This document shows, one piece after another, positions 1 through 8,959 of a stretch of 57,336 nucleotides of DNA. A model generated the notes under the pieces. It worked only from the letters and a program-made list of their open reading frames with translations, had not been told where the DNA came from and searched no databases. The position numbers and the translations under genes were made by a program. Position 1 is the stretch's first letter. Every line of letters starts with the position of its first letter. The DNA comes from Candidatus Eiseniibacteriota bacterium (GTDB taxonomy: Bacteria > Joyebacterota > Joyebacteria > Joyebacterales > Joyebacteraceae): positions 1 to 57,336 of the forward strand of contig JAUVLG010000005.1 in NCBI GenBank assembly GCA_030595835.1, in the 5' to 3' direction.

Positions 1-2
1 TC

Positions 3-881
3 TTCGTGAACCTCATCGCTCCCCACTCGCCCTACAACTCCTCCAGGCAGTTCCGGAACAGCTTCGTCACGCGGCCGGAACTTGGGGTCGACAGCAGTAT
101 GTGGCGACAGTACTACACGGGCCGACGGTCCTTCTCGGCGGACGAGATCCAGCATCTGAACGAGCTCTATGACGAGGAGCTTCTCTACACGGACTATCTC
201 GTCGGTGAGATGATCGATGAACTCGTCGCGCGGGACCTGTGGGACGACACGGTCTTCATCGTTACCTCGGACCACGGGGAGAACATCGGCGACCACGCCC
301 ACATGGACCACGTGTTCGCGCTCTTCGAGACCACGACGAAGATCCCCTTGATCGTCCGCCAACCTGAGCTCTTCCCGGCAGGCACGACGGAGGACGTACC
401 TGTGCAGTTGACCGACATCTTCCCGACCGTGCTCGAGATCGCCGGGGTCGATCTTCGGGATTTTCCGTCGCACGGCTACTCCCTGCTGGGCACGGCGATA
501 CCGAAGGACCGGGAGATCTTCACCGAGTACTACTACCCCACGCAGGTTCTGTCGTGCTACGGGAGAGAAGAACACAGACAGAGCCCTCTGCTGACCAGGT
601 ATCTCCGCCGGATCAGGAGCCTGATAAGCGACGACATGAAGTTCGTCTGGGGCAGCGATGGGAAGCACGAGCTGTACGACCTGGCGCGTGACCCCGGGGA
701 ACTCACGAATCTGATAGACTCGGGAACACATGCTGAGCTGAGCCGTGACATGGAGGACCGACTGACTGACTGGTTCCAGGAACTCGAGCGGGACGGAGGC
801 TCTGAACCGCGGGGAGACGATTCGGAGGACCTGGACGAAGCGACGAAGGAGGCGCTCAGGTCTCTCGGATATCTGGAGTAG
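3..881 (+). CDS. Sulfatase / alkaline phosphatase-superfamily hydrolase, C-terminal part
   Basis: This is the 3' part of a sulfatase-type gene whose beginning lies left of the window; the open frame is continuous from the first bases, so the GTG near position 6 is not a true start. Visible family hallmarks are the N-linked block FVNLIAPHSPYN (usual sulfatase motif F.n...PH.PY), the metal-binding TSDHGENIGDH block, the following PLIVRQPELFPAG and QLTDIFPTVLEIAGV segments, and the late LYDLARDPGELTNL motif that closes the family's C-terminal subdomain. It ends in LRSLGYLE, a common sulfatase ending. The catalytic Cys/Ser that becomes formylglycine would be upstream, so active-site state and signal peptide cannot be judged. 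The substrate (sulfate ester or phospho-compound) is unknown. It converges with the lipoprotein gene that follows on the other strand. Confidence 0.85.
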   Translation, partial: FVNLIAPHSPYNSSRQFRNSFVTRPELGVDSSMWRQYYTGRRSFSADEIQHLNELYDEELLYTDYLVGEMIDELVARDLWDDTVFIVTSDHGENIGDHAHMDHVFALFETTTKIPLIVRQPELFPAGTTEDVPVQLTDIFPTVLEIAGVDLRDFPSHGYSLLGTAIPKDREIFTEYYYPTQVLSCYGREEHRQSPLLTRYLRRIRSLISDDMKFVWGSDGKHELYDLARDPGELTNLIDSGTHAELSRDMEDRLTDWFQELERDGGSEPRGDDSEDLDEATKEALRSLGYLE

Positions 882-966
882 GTCGAGGGGCTGGAGCCGG
901 CAGATTTCCTGACAGGGGTCCGGATGTCCCGGCGCCCAGGGGATCAGATCAATACGGCGCACCACG

Positions 967-998
967 AAAAAAAAGGGGACGACCGCAAGGTCGCCCCC
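967..998 (-). terminator. Intrinsic terminator (works mainly on the minus strand)
   Basis: A 10-bp stem with one mismatch (975-984 pairing with 989-998) and a GCAA loop is followed on the minus strand by eight T residues. It lies just past the stop of the minus-strand lipoprotein gene and ends the long minus-strand series. The sulfatase converges on it from the left and may use the same stem, but without a clear T-run on the plus strand. Confidence 0.8.
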
Positions 999-1027
999 TT
1001 CTCTATGCTTCGCTGGAGGAACCGCTA

Positions 1028-1705
1028 CTACCTGAACATATGCTTGAGCCGGCCGTATGAGATGTGCTCGACGTTCGGGTCCTCCTGCGCATCGTTCCCA
1101 CGGGCCCCGGGAGGATCCGGATCGAGATCGAACCACATGTAGATCTCGTACCATATCTCGCCGTTCTCACCGGACTGATCGGTATCCACGCGGAACCAGT
1201 ACTCGGACGGCGCCGTCGCGAGGAGGCTCGTGGTCCCGTAGAGGTTCACCAGGAGATCGACATCCTCCACGTAGATGTAGATGTCGTCCAGGGGGTCGCC
1301 GGGATCGCCCTCATCGTGCTCGATGGTGATGTCCGTCAGGTTGAGTGAGATGCTCTCAACGGCATCGTCACCCGTGAACATCTCGTTGTGCATCGACGCC
1401 TCGTCGCTCTTGTACCACTCATCCGGCATGTCGTTAGTGGGATCCTGCAGATCCGCGGGACTCGGGAAGAAAATGAAATCCTCCGACAGGCAATCGAGGT
1501 ACTCGTCGGCGTTCTTGTAGACGTACGCCGTCTTGAGATTGTGGATCACGTCCTCTGGCGTGAGCCGCTCGTGGTAGTCCGCTGGCGGGATCGGCACCTG
1601 GTCACCTTCATCAGGAGCGAATGGATTCCAGCAGCCACTGAGGGCCAAAGCAAGCGCGGCCAGCAGCATGAGGACCGCCAGCCTTCTGGTGGAAAACACC
1701 GTCAT
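1028..1705 (-). CDS. Lipoprotein of unknown function, member of a tandem paralogous pair
   Basis: A 225-residue predicted lipoprotein. Residues 1-24 form a signal peptide with the lipobox LSGC, so the mature protein should be lipid-anchored. I chose the ATG at 1705, not an upstream frame, because GGGAGGTGG sits seven bases before it and the near-consensus promoter at 1748-1776 would place the transcript start around 1741. The mature part has a short linker, then TPEDVIHNLKTAY and EYLDCLSEDFIFFPSP, followed by a strand-rich acidic region. The same order of motifs occurs in the neighbouring lipoprotein at 1914-2576, so the two are paralogues. The fold resembles short NTF2-like lipoproteins, but I do not recognise a named family. 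It is the last gene of the minus-strand run. Confidence 0.75.
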   Translation of the reverse strand: MTVFSTRRLAVLMLLAALALALSGCWNPFAPDEGDQVPIPPADYHERLTPEDVIHNLKTAYVYKNADEYLDCLSEDFIFFPSPADLQDPTNDMPDEWYKSDEASMHNEMFTGDDAVESISLNLTDITIEHDEGDPGDPLDDIYIYVEDVDLLVNLYGTTSLLATAPSEYWFRVDTDQSGENGEIWYEIYMWFDLDPDPPGARGNDAQEDPNVEHISYGRLKHMFR

Positions 1706-1747
1706 CTGATACCACCTCCCGTTGTCTCCCCACTCACACAATGAATG

Positions 1748-1776
1748 ATTATATCAAGAACGTGGGCCCAAGTCAA
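1748..1776 (-). promoter_or_regulatory. Near-consensus sigma-70 promoter
   Basis: On the minus strand the -35 TTGACT (1771-1776) and -10 TATAAT (1748-1753) are separated by exactly 17 bp. It lies 40-70 bp upstream of the lipoprotein start at 1705, giving this last gene its own strong promoter although it is preceded by co-directional genes. Confidence 0.8.
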
Positions 1777-1913
1777 GAAGGCTGTGAAGCTCCTTCTTGT
1801 GACACCCGTGGCAACAAGGGCCGTAATGGCCCTGCCAATGGGCAGTTCCCAGACCTGGAACAACATGCAAGCACCGTGCCTGAGTCCTGCCGCTCGCGGT
1901 CCGCTGGTGGCCT

Positions 1914-2576
1914 CTACTGGCGGTAGTCCCCTCTCAGAACCCCCCAGGTATCGCTTCCGCCGGGATCGGCCGCTCTGCGGTCGACCCACCTGAAGATGGA
2001 CCAAAGCTCGGTATCGTCGCGCTTCAGCCAAAATGTTACCTGACCGCGATACGTCACCGACTCCCCCGGCTGATGGTCACCGGACTGCCAGACGATCGTC
2101 AGCTCGTAGTCCTCGCGACGATAGGTCTCGTCCTCGGTCTCGTCCGGCTCATCCACTGTGGAGAACGATACGTCGATGCCCCCGGTCGACTCCAGGAACA
2201 CCCCGTCGATGTACGTGGCCTCGTCATCTCTCACCCAATTGGCGTAGCGGTCTTCCCCCTCCTGCCCGGCGTCCAGGGAATCCTGCGGGTCGACGAAGAA
2301 TCTGAACCCGCCCTCCTCGGCCGTGGTGAAGCAGTCCATGTAGTTCGAGGTACCCTCGCCGGCCAGCGCCGCCGCGAGATTCGCGAGCACCTTGCCGGTG
2401 TCCGTCGGGGTCACCCACGGGATCTCATTGCCCTCCTCCGGCGCCCCGTCATCGTCGCGGGGGCTGAAGATGCAGCCCGGCACACTTGCGAGAAGCGCGC
2501 CCGCCGCGAGCCAGATCGATGCTGCTCGCACCCATGCAGATACTCGCACCCGCGTCTCCCTGCCACGCGTCGCCAC
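1914..2576 (-). CDS. Lipoprotein of unknown function, paralogue of its neighbour
   Basis: A predicted lipoprotein with lipobox VPGC after an Arg-rich n-region and a hydrophobic stretch. The preferred start is a GTG at 2576 that shares one base with the TAG stop of the upstream barrel gene (TAGTG), giving 220 residues; an ATG at 2612 would add 12 residues and lengthen an already long n-region. The mature protein repeats the pattern of the next lipoprotein: TPTDTGKVLANLAAA, then SNYMDCFTTAEEGGFRFF, an Asp/Glu-rich middle and a C-terminal WSIFRWVDRR strand. Function is unknown. Its coupling to a predicted outer-membrane barrel suggests, but does not prove, that the lipoprotein and barrel work together at the outer membrane. 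Confidence 0.72.
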   Translation of the reverse strand: MATRGRETRVRVSAWVRAASIWLAAGALLASVPGCIFSPRDDDGAPEEGNEIPWVTPTDTGKVLANLAAALAGEGTSNYMDCFTTAEEGGFRFFVDPQDSLDAGQEGEDRYANWVRDDEATYIDGVFLESTGGIDVSFSTVDEPDETEDETYRREDYELTIVWQSGDHQPGESVTYRGQVTFWLKRDDTELWSIFRWVDRRAADPGGSDTWGVLRGDYRQ

Positions 2577-4585
2577 TAGAAGATGCGGTTGATAGTCGCC
2601 GAGATGTTCCATACTTCGCGCTGCCTCTCGCTGATGCTTGTCGCGTTGCGATGAGTTCTCTTGATGGTGACCTTCAGGGTTGTCCCGTCCGGCAGTTCGT
2701 AGTCGGTGCTCGCCTTCCCGACCAGTCTGGTATCGAATTTGTCCCAGACCGGGATCTCACCGTCATCGGTGACCTTCCACTTGTTTTGGACGCTCAGACT
2801 CTGTTTCACTTCAATCGCCACCAGGTCAGCTATCTTGTAGTTCAGAGTGATGCCCAGCTTCTGGTCCTGGCGCTCGCTGTTCCTCCCGTAGCCCTCGACC
2901 CCATACACGTCCTCAATATAGGAACCCTCGTCCTGTCCGCGCCAGGTGTGCTCCAACGCCAGCTCGAGAGCACCAAGCGGCTTCCAGTTGCAGCCAGTCG
3001 TAATGGACATGTTGCGAATGAGGAAGTTCGCGTCGGGGTCGTACTGGTAGAACGTGTAGTCAGCCGAGAGCTGATATCTCTGGCTGGCTCCGAAGCGAGG
3101 CGTGAACGACTTCCTGATGAACGGCTCGACCGAGAACTTCTGCGTCGTCTTGTTGTCCCCGGTACGTGAACGCCTGATATAGATGAGCTGGTTCTCTCTG
3201 ACCTTGACCGCAAGCCCGGTAGTGATGTCTTTCATCATCCTGTAGTTCACGGTGAGGGTCGCCTCTCTGTTGAAGAGGTCTCGGTCCTGGTCGTTGGCTT
3301 CCGCGTCGTCGTAGTGGACCGACAGGAGGCTCATTCTCCCGCGGATGGAGGCGTCGAGTCCCTCCCGGAATGTGCGCGTCAGATTCATCGCCATCGTGCT
3401 GGTGTAGTTGTCGCCCGTCTGGACATCGAAGTAGTCGTTCCTCTTCCGGTCTGAGGTCAGGTTTGCTCGAAAAGACGTCTCACCCGCAGTGTAGGTGATG
3501 TCAGCCGTGACCCCGCGGACCGTGACGTCGCTGTTCCTTGAAGGCTCGATCTTGTAGTACTGCTGGCTACGCGAATAGTTGAACGCGAGCTTCGCGTCGA
3601 GACCCGCGAGCAGCTGGAGATCCGCCGTGATGGCCGTGGATTCGTTGTCGCGCTGCCGAAGCTCGGTCTGCTCCTGCTTGGGGTATTCCTGCGCTCCGGT
3701 GGACCTCTTCACGTCCACGGCGAAGATGTGCGCATGCCAGTTATAGCCGATATGGCTGGATAGATCGTGATTTGTCGACTCGTCCGTGCTCAGGAGATCA
3801 CCCTGCTCCGAGTCGAGCAGTGAGTGGCTTCCATTGTAGGAGAGCGACGAGTTCAAACCCGGAATCGGAGAGTAGTCCAACTTGCCGGTGATGCCCTGTG
3901 TGGCGCCCTTACTCAGGACATCGGTGTATTCGTTCTTCTCTATTCCCGCCGTCGCGCCCAGCGCCACATCGAGACCCGTCATGTAGACCTTGGTGTATGA
4001 CGTGGAGAGCTTGACCGACTCCTTCTCTCGCGCACTACTGGTCTCGTTTGGCTTACCCTCATTCTGTACGTTGAGAACCTTGGTTCTGCGGAACGAGAGA
4101 CCATTGGTGATGGCACTCGTACCGCGCATGGTGAGGCCGGCGGTCCAGGTCTCCTGCCGGTTCAGGCGGTTAGAGGCTTCGTTCGCGCGCGTGCTGATAT
4201 TGGCGGTGGAGTTGAATAATATGCTCCGGCTGACGGGGTAGTTCAGTGTGAAGCCGTTGATCCAGGAGGCAACGTCCTGGTCGCGCTTGTACTCGAGGCG
4301 GTAGGTGGGATGGAACTCCGGGGACCACACGTACCCCTCAGGTAGTTCCTCTTCCCCGTCCTCTCCTTCTCCCTGCTCGCCGGCGCCAGGGTTCTGGAAC
4401 TCCCCCGGGCGGTCGGGAGTGCCCTGATCGCTCTCGCCGTCTTCGCCCTCGGCCGTCTGCTCCTCGCCATCGCCCTGCCCCTCACCGTCACCCTCCTCGT
4501 CGTCGGCCACGGCTGTCGTGACGGCGAGAAGCAGGGCCAGGAGGACCGCGAGGGGTATGAGATATCGCGTCGCTATGCGCGGCAT
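2576..4585 (-). CDS. Predicted large outer-membrane beta-barrel protein
   Basis: A 669-residue exported protein. Residues 1-27 are a signal peptide with a probable AVA|DD cleavage. Residues 28-85 form a very acidic Glu/Asp/Gly linker. The rest consists of alternating hydrophobic and polar strands with many Tyr, Arg, Thr and Asn residues (for example LDYSPIPGLNSSLSYNGS), typical of transmembrane beta-strands. The chain ends in NISATINRIF: a terminal Phe is the usual BAM recognition signal. No plug domain, TonB box or POTRA domain is seen, and I cannot assign a substrate. The start ATG at 4585 has AAGGA eight bases before it. It follows rsmA and overlaps the lipoprotein gene that comes after it by one base. 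Confidence 0.65.
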   Translation of the reverse strand: MPRIATRYLIPLAVLLALLLAVTTAVADDEEGDGEGQGDGEEQTAEGEDGESDQGTPDRPGEFQNPGAGEQGEGEDGEEELPEGYVWSPEFHPTYRLEYKRDQDVASWINGFTLNYPVSRSILFNSTANISTRANEASNRLNRQETWTAGLTMRGTSAITNGLSFRRTKVLNVQNEGKPNETSSAREKESVKLSTSYTKVYMTGLDVALGATAGIEKNEYTDVLSKGATQGITGKLDYSPIPGLNSSLSYNGSHSLLDSEQGDLLSTDESTNHDLSSHIGYNWHAHIFAVDVKRSTGAQEYPKQEQTELRQRDNESTAITADLQLLAGLDAKLAFNYSRSQQYYKIEPSRNSDVTVRGVTADITYTAGETSFRANLTSDRKRNDYFDVQTGDNYTSTMAMNLTRTFREGLDASIRGRMSLLSVHYDDAEANDQDRDLFNREATLTVNYRMMKDITTGLAVKVRENQLIYIRRSRTGDNKTTQKFSVEPFIRKSFTPRFGASQRYQLSADYTFYQYDPDANFLIRNMSITTGCNWKPLGALELALEHTWRGQDEGSYIEDVYGVEGYGRNSERQDQKLGITLNYKIADLVAIEVKQSLSVQNKWKVTDDGEIPVWDKFDTRLVGKASTDYELPDGTTLKVTIKRTHRNATSISERQREVWNISATINRIF

Positions 4586-4653
4586 GATCGGGTCCTTACT
4601 ATCCTGAACATGGGCGCGACGACACGCCCGCGCTACGCGTTCGGAGACGCGAA

Positions 4654-5568
4654 CTACCCGCGATCCCCAGGTCGGCCGTCACCCGCGAGCGCGCGGGCCA
4701 GGCCGTCGAATTCCTCCACCGAGAGCGTCTCGCCTCGGCGGGACAGGGCAATGCCCGTCGACTCCTCGAGCTCCGACGCGGTCACGCCCCGTTCACTCAT
4801 CAGTTTCTGCAGAGACCGACGAAGCATCTTGCGTCGCTTGCCGAACGCGGCGTGAACGACGGTCTCGAACGTATCTGGATCACTCCTGCGCCCAAGGCCC
4901 GCATCGAATACGATCTCGATCACACCGGAGTCCACTTTCGGACGCGGATGGAAGCAGGTGCGCTTCACAGTGAAAAGCCTGCGTACCTGGGCGTGGTACC
5001 GCGTGACCACCGACAGACCCGAGTAGTCCTTCTCACCGGGCTCGGACGCTATTCGCGCGCCCACTTCTGACTGAATCATTAGCAGGCACCGCGTGACGAG
5101 ATCCCGCTCGTCTGTGAGTCGGCGGACGAGTGGGCTCGTGATGTTGTAAGGGATGTTGCCCACAACCACAAGCCCGTTGACACCGTAGCTCTTCGCTACG
5201 CCCGCGAAGTCGAGGTCCAGAATATCGCCGACAACGAGCGTTATGTCCTCACGTTCGCCGTACTCGGCCCTGAAGGCGCCGGCTATGCCCCCGTCAATCT
5301 CCACTGCAACCACATGTCGGGCCGCCTGAGCAAGCCCAAATGTCAATGCGCCGAACCCGGGACCGATCTCTATCACCACGTCGTCGGGCGAAAGCCCCGC
5401 CGCGGACACGACCTTCCTCGTCACGTTCGCGTCGGACAAGAAATTCTGACCCCTCTGTCTGGACGGCGCCAGCCCGTACTTTCCCAGCATCACCGACGGC
5501 GGCGTGGGATCCTCAGCGCCCCGCTTGTCCGACCGGCTGCCCGGCCCGCCGCAGTCGTCATGGCCCAT
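4654..5568 (-). CDS. rsmA: 16S rRNA adenine(1518/1519)-N6 dimethyltransferase RsmA (KsgA)
   Basis: RsmA dimethylates two adjacent adenines in helix 45 of 16S rRNA using S-adenosylmethionine, a late step of small-subunit assembly. Diagnostic motifs: RGQNFLSD near the N-terminus, the SAM-binding EIGPGFGALT, VVAVEID, GDILDLDF, and the catalytic GNIPYNI. The C-terminal part carries FHPRPKVDSGVI and the helical domain expected for the family; 304 residues is a usual length. The start is ATG at 5568, which overlaps the stop of the upstream TatD/radical-SAM gene as TGATG, so translation is probably coupled. TatD, metG and rsmA are often neighbours in bacteria (metG-tatD-rnmV-rsmA), which supports the assignment; rnmV is absent here. 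Confidence 0.95.
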   Translation of the reverse strand: MGHDDCGGPGSRSDKRGAEDPTPPSVMLGKYGLAPSRQRGQNFLSDANVTRKVVSAAGLSPDDVVIEIGPGFGALTFGLAQAARHVVAVEIDGGIAGAFRAEYGEREDITLVVGDILDLDFAGVAKSYGVNGLVVVGNIPYNITSPLVRRLTDERDLVTRCLLMIQSEVGARIASEPGEKDYSGLSVVTRYHAQVRRLFTVKRTCFHPRPKVDSGVIEIVFDAGLGRRSDPDTFETVVHAAFGKRRKMLRRSLQKLMSERGVTASELEESTGIALSRRGETLSVEEFDGLARALAGDGRPGDRG

Positions 5569-6965
5569 CAACGTACCCTCAGCGGAACGCCCAGATCGCG
5601 GGCCACTCCTCGCGCGGCCTCGATGTCGATCTCGGGAATGTCAACAACACTGACGCTCACATCCAGGCCGGCCTTCACGCTCTCACGCACGAAGGCCAGT
5701 ACGTGCTCGTAGGCGGCAACACCAAAGCGCGAGCCGCAAACGCGGTTGTAGGTCTCGGCGTCCTGGGCATTCAGACTCACAGACACGGCGTCGACGACGT
5801 CAGCCAGCTCTGGCACGATGTTCCTGTTCCAGATGATGTTGCCCTGGCCGTTGGTGTCCACCCGGACGCGCGCGCCCTGCGCTTTCAACCTCCGTCCCAC
5901 CTCCAGAAGGACATCCAGTCTCATCGTGGGCTCGCCGTACCCGCAGAACACCATCTCGCGATACCGACCTGCGTCGCCGATGGCCGCCATCGTCTCGTCA
6001 ACGGTTGGTTCAGTTCTGAGCTTGAGGTTGTAGCCCCACAGTGTGTCGGTCTGATTCCGTATGCAGAAGCTGCAGTTGTTGGTGCACTGATTGGTGATAT
6101 TAAGATAGAGATTACCCCACATCTCGTACGCAATCGACGGCTCGGCCGTGGGCGGGAGGCCGAAAAGCCGCGTGCTGTTTCCGGTCGTCGCACGCGCCAG
6201 ATCCTCGACCGACATGCCTCGGATCTTGGCTATCCGCTCGGCCACGAGCGTGACGTAGGAAGGTTCGTTGCGGCCGCCGCGGTGGGGCTCCGGTGTCAAC
6301 CAGGGTGCGTCCGTTTCGAGAAGGAGCCGGTCGAGCGGAACCGCCTCTGCCACTCGGGCCAGCCGGCCTCTCGCGGAGTACGTGACCGGGCCCCCTATTC
6401 CGATGTGGAAGCCGAGTTCCACGACACGCTCTGCGTACGCGGCGTCGCCGGGGAAACAGTGCATCACGCCGCCGACCTCGCTCGCTCCCTCGTCCTCGAG
6501 GATAGCCAGACAATCGTCGAGCGCGTCCCTGTTGTGAACGATGAGTGGAAGCAGAAGCTCCCGGGCAAGGCGTATCTGTCTGCGAAACGCCCACTTCTGG
6601 TCGTCCCTCGGCGAGAGGTCGCGGTAGTAGTCAAGTCCGGTCTCACCGACGGCTACGACTTCTGAATGCGACGCAAGTTCGGACAGCTGCGCCAGGAGGT
6701 CGTCAGTAAGGTCGGACGCGCTGTGGGGGTGGAGACCCACCGACGCCCGCATGAACTCGTGTTCCTCCGCGAGTTCGATGGACGCGCGGCTGGTCGCAAG
6801 ATCGAAGCCCACGTTGACCATGAACGCGACTCCGGCGCCCCGGGCCCTTGCGATGACTTCCGGCCTGTCCTTGCGGTAGGCCTTGAGATTGAGGTGGACG
6901 TGCGTGTCCGTCAGAAGTGGAGACCCAGGCTCGCTGTCGGCGCCGCTACGTTCGCTCTGCGACAC
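5568..6965 (-). CDS. TatD-family metal-dependent hydrolase fused to a TatD-linked radical SAM domain
   Basis: A 465-residue two-domain protein. Residues 15-265 are a TatD-type TIM barrel: TDTHVHLN at the start, GLHPHSA, the GETGLDYYRD metal-binding segment, VHNRDA, MHCFPGD and LLLETDAPWL. Residues 275-465 are a radical SAM domain with the iron-sulfur motif CTNNCSFC (CX3CX2C, around residues 295-302), GYGEPTMR and RVDTNGQGN. A separate family of TatD-associated radical SAM proteins is known; here the two are joined in one frame. TatD proteins are 3'-5' nucleases or deoxyribonucleases; the radical SAM reaction is unknown. The GTG start at 6965 shares one base with the metG stop (TAGTG), and the stop overlaps rsmA. 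I see no frameshift or internal start suggesting two proteins. Confidence 0.9.
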   Translation of the reverse strand: MSQSERSGADSEPGSPLLTDTHVHLNLKAYRKDRPEVIARARGAGVAFMVNVGFDLATSRASIELAEEHEFMRASVGLHPHSASDLTDDLLAQLSELASHSEVVAVGETGLDYYRDLSPRDDQKWAFRRQIRLARELLLPLIVHNRDALDDCLAILEDEGASEVGGVMHCFPGDAAYAERVVELGFHIGIGGPVTYSARGRLARVAEAVPLDRLLLETDAPWLTPEPHRGGRNEPSYVTLVAERIAKIRGMSVEDLARATTGNSTRLFGLPPTAEPSIAYEMWGNLYLNITNQCTNNCSFCIRNQTDTLWGYNLKLRTEPTVDETMAAIGDAGRYREMVFCGYGEPTMRLDVLLEVGRRLKAQGARVRVDTNGQGNIIWNRNIVPELADVVDAVSVSLNAQDAETYNRVCGSRFGVAAYEHVLAFVRESVKAGLDVSVSVVDIPEIDIEAARGVARDLGVPLRVR

Positions 6966-8959
6966 TAGCTGACCCTGGTTCCCGGAGGTAGCTCCTTGTC
7001 GGGACCGACAAGGGAGATACCGCCGTCCCCAACGGCCGCGAGCAGCATGGCCTGGGATTCGATTCCGCGTATCTTGGCGGGTTCGAGGTTCGCCACGACG
7101 ACGATCGTCTTACCGATCAGCTCTTCGGCAGCGTAGCCTTCCGCTATCCCGGCGACCATCTGCCGCTGATCCCCGTCACCAAGGTCAACGGTCATGCGGA
7201 TGAGCTTGGTCGTTCCCTCCACCTTCGCGGCATCGATGATGCGCGCCAGTCTGAGGTCCAGCTCCTTGAGCCTATCAAAGGACAGCATTCTCTGGTCGCC
7301 CTCCTTCTCGGTGGCTTCGGTTTCTGCGATGTCCGTCTTCGGGGTGCCTGTCGTGGCGGCTCCCGCGCCTGATGTTTGCGCGCCGGCCGCCGCTTCGCCG
7401 CCCCCCGTGATATCAAACTTGAGCGCCAGTTCCTCGTCGGAGTACTTCGGGAAGACCGCCGCGGGTTTCTGTACCTCGATCCTGTCCGGCCAGCCGGCGC
7501 CCCACTGCAGGAGGTTGTCGAGCGTGACCTCCCCGGGAGTCAGCGTGAGCCCGAGCGACTCCAGTATCTCCTCGCTCTTGCTCGGGATGACCGGCCACGC
7601 GAGTACCGCGACCTGCCGTATCGCCTCAAGCACCGAGAAGAGAACACCGGGGATGCGCTCGGGGTTTTCCTTCGCCAGAACCCACGGCTTCTCTTCCTCT
7701 ATGAACGCGTTCGCTCTTCTCACCAGTTCCCAGATGGCCGCCAGCGCCGCCTGCGGCGCGTAGCCGTCCATCGCCGCGACCACCGCCGCGCGTGTCGTCT
7801 CAGAAAGCGCGGCGAGTCCGCCGGCCGTTGCCGCATCTCGGGCCGCCGCGCCCTCGATCGTCCCGCCGAGGAACTTCCCCACCATGGCGGTCGCCCTGGA
7901 CACGAGGTTTCCGAGGTCGTTCGCCAGTTCGGAATCGTAGCGCGTGCGGAAGTGCTCCCACGTAAAGTCCACGTCGCGCCCATAGGTGCCTTCCCGCATA
8001 AGGAAGTACCTGAGAGCCGAGGGACCGAAGACGTCCGCCGCCTCCAGCGGGTCCACAACTACGCCGCGGCTCTTCGAGAGCTTCTGCCCTTTGAAGTAGA
8101 CGAAGCCATGTCCATAGATGGTCTTGGGGAGCGGGATGCCCGCGCTCATCAACATCGCGGGCCATATGACGCAGTGGAAGCGCGTGACGTCCTTCCCTAT
8201 CACGTGCACGTCCGCCGGCCACCACTTCCCGAACCGCTCATCGTCGTACCCGTAGCCGGCGCCGGTGGCGTAGTTCGTCAGCGCATCCACCCACACGTAT
8301 ATGACCTGAGACTCGTCCATCGGAAACGGGACGCCCCAGTCCGTGCCCGCGCGCGTAACACAGGTATCCTCGAGCCCGCCCTTTATCAACTGGACGATCT
8401 CGTTCCGTCGCGACGAAGGCAGGATGAACTCCGGGTTCCGTTCGATGTGCTCGAGAAGCCGGTCAGCATAGCTCGAGAGCCGGAAGAAGTAGTTCTCCTC
8501 CTTGATCCACGCGGGTTTAGTGCCGTGCGTCGGGCAGTTGCCGTCTACAAGATCCTTCTCCTGAAGGAACGCCTCGCAGGACTCGCAGTAGTGCCCCTCA
8601 TAGTGCCCCTTGTAGATGTCACCCTTGATGGCTTCAAAGAGCTTCTTCAGACCGACGACGTGGTCGCGCTCGGTCGTCCTGATGAACCGGTCGAACCTGA
8701 TCTCGAGCTTCTCCCACACCCGCCGGAATACGGTCTCCATCTCATCGCAGTACGCGAGCGGGTCTGTACCCTTCGCTTTCGCTGAGCGAAGCACGTTCAG
8801 GCTGTGCTCGTCCGAGCCCATCTGGAAGTAGACGTCGTCCCCCATGAGTCGCCGAAAACGGGCGAACACGTCCGCCGAGATCTTCTCGTACGCAGTCCCG
8901 ATGTGCGGCGGACTGTTGACGTAATCTATGGCCGTGGTGATGTAGTACTTACCCGGCAT
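6965..8959 (-). CDS. metG: Methionyl-tRNA synthetase
   Basis: A class I aminoacyl-tRNA synthetase that charges tRNA-Met. The HIGH-type signature is PPHIGTAYEK near residue 20 and the KMSKS loop is KLSKSRG around residue 300. One zinc knuckle, CESCEAF followed by CPTHGTKP, is of the single-knuckle type. The anticodon-binding helical domain follows, then a low-complexity Ala/Gly/Thr linker near residues 520-555, then a C-terminal EMAP-II-like tRNA-binding domain (RLARIIDAAKVEG, VVANLEPAKIRGIES). The 664-residue length fits the version with the appended dimerisation/tRNA-binding domain. It overlaps the end of ricT and is one base coupled to the TatD fusion, so it lies inside a housekeeping operon. 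Confidence 0.97.
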   Translation of the reverse strand: MPGKYYITTAIDYVNSPPHIGTAYEKISADVFARFRRLMGDDVYFQMGSDEHSLNVLRSAKAKGTDPLAYCDEMETVFRRVWEKLEIRFDRFIRTTERDHVVGLKKLFEAIKGDIYKGHYEGHYCESCEAFLQEKDLVDGNCPTHGTKPAWIKEENYFFRLSSYADRLLEHIERNPEFILPSSRRNEIVQLIKGGLEDTCVTRAGTDWGVPFPMDESQVIYVWVDALTNYATGAGYGYDDERFGKWWPADVHVIGKDVTRFHCVIWPAMLMSAGIPLPKTIYGHGFVYFKGQKLSKSRGVVVDPLEAADVFGPSALRYFLMREGTYGRDVDFTWEHFRTRYDSELANDLGNLVSRATAMVGKFLGGTIEGAAARDAATAGGLAALSETTRAAVVAAMDGYAPQAALAAIWELVRRANAFIEEEKPWVLAKENPERIPGVLFSVLEAIRQVAVLAWPVIPSKSEEILESLGLTLTPGEVTLDNLLQWGAGWPDRIEVQKPAAVFPKYSDEELALKFDITGGGEAAAGAQTSGAGAATTGTPKTDIAETEATEKEGDQRMLSFDRLKELDLRLARIIDAAKVEGTTKLIRMTVDLGDGDQRQMVAGIAEGYAAEELIGKTIVVVANLEPAKIRGIESQAMLLAAVGDGGISLVGPDKELPPGTRVS

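Noticed and set aside
1818-1832. Small GGGCC / GGCCC stem after the second lipoprotein gene
   Set aside because: Only five base pairs and a mixed T-run; too weak to call a terminator.
5340-8785. Long plus-strand frames (441 and 469 codons) across tatD/rsmA and metG
   Set aside because: Both oppose clear conserved genes and show the biased composition of reverse-complement frames.
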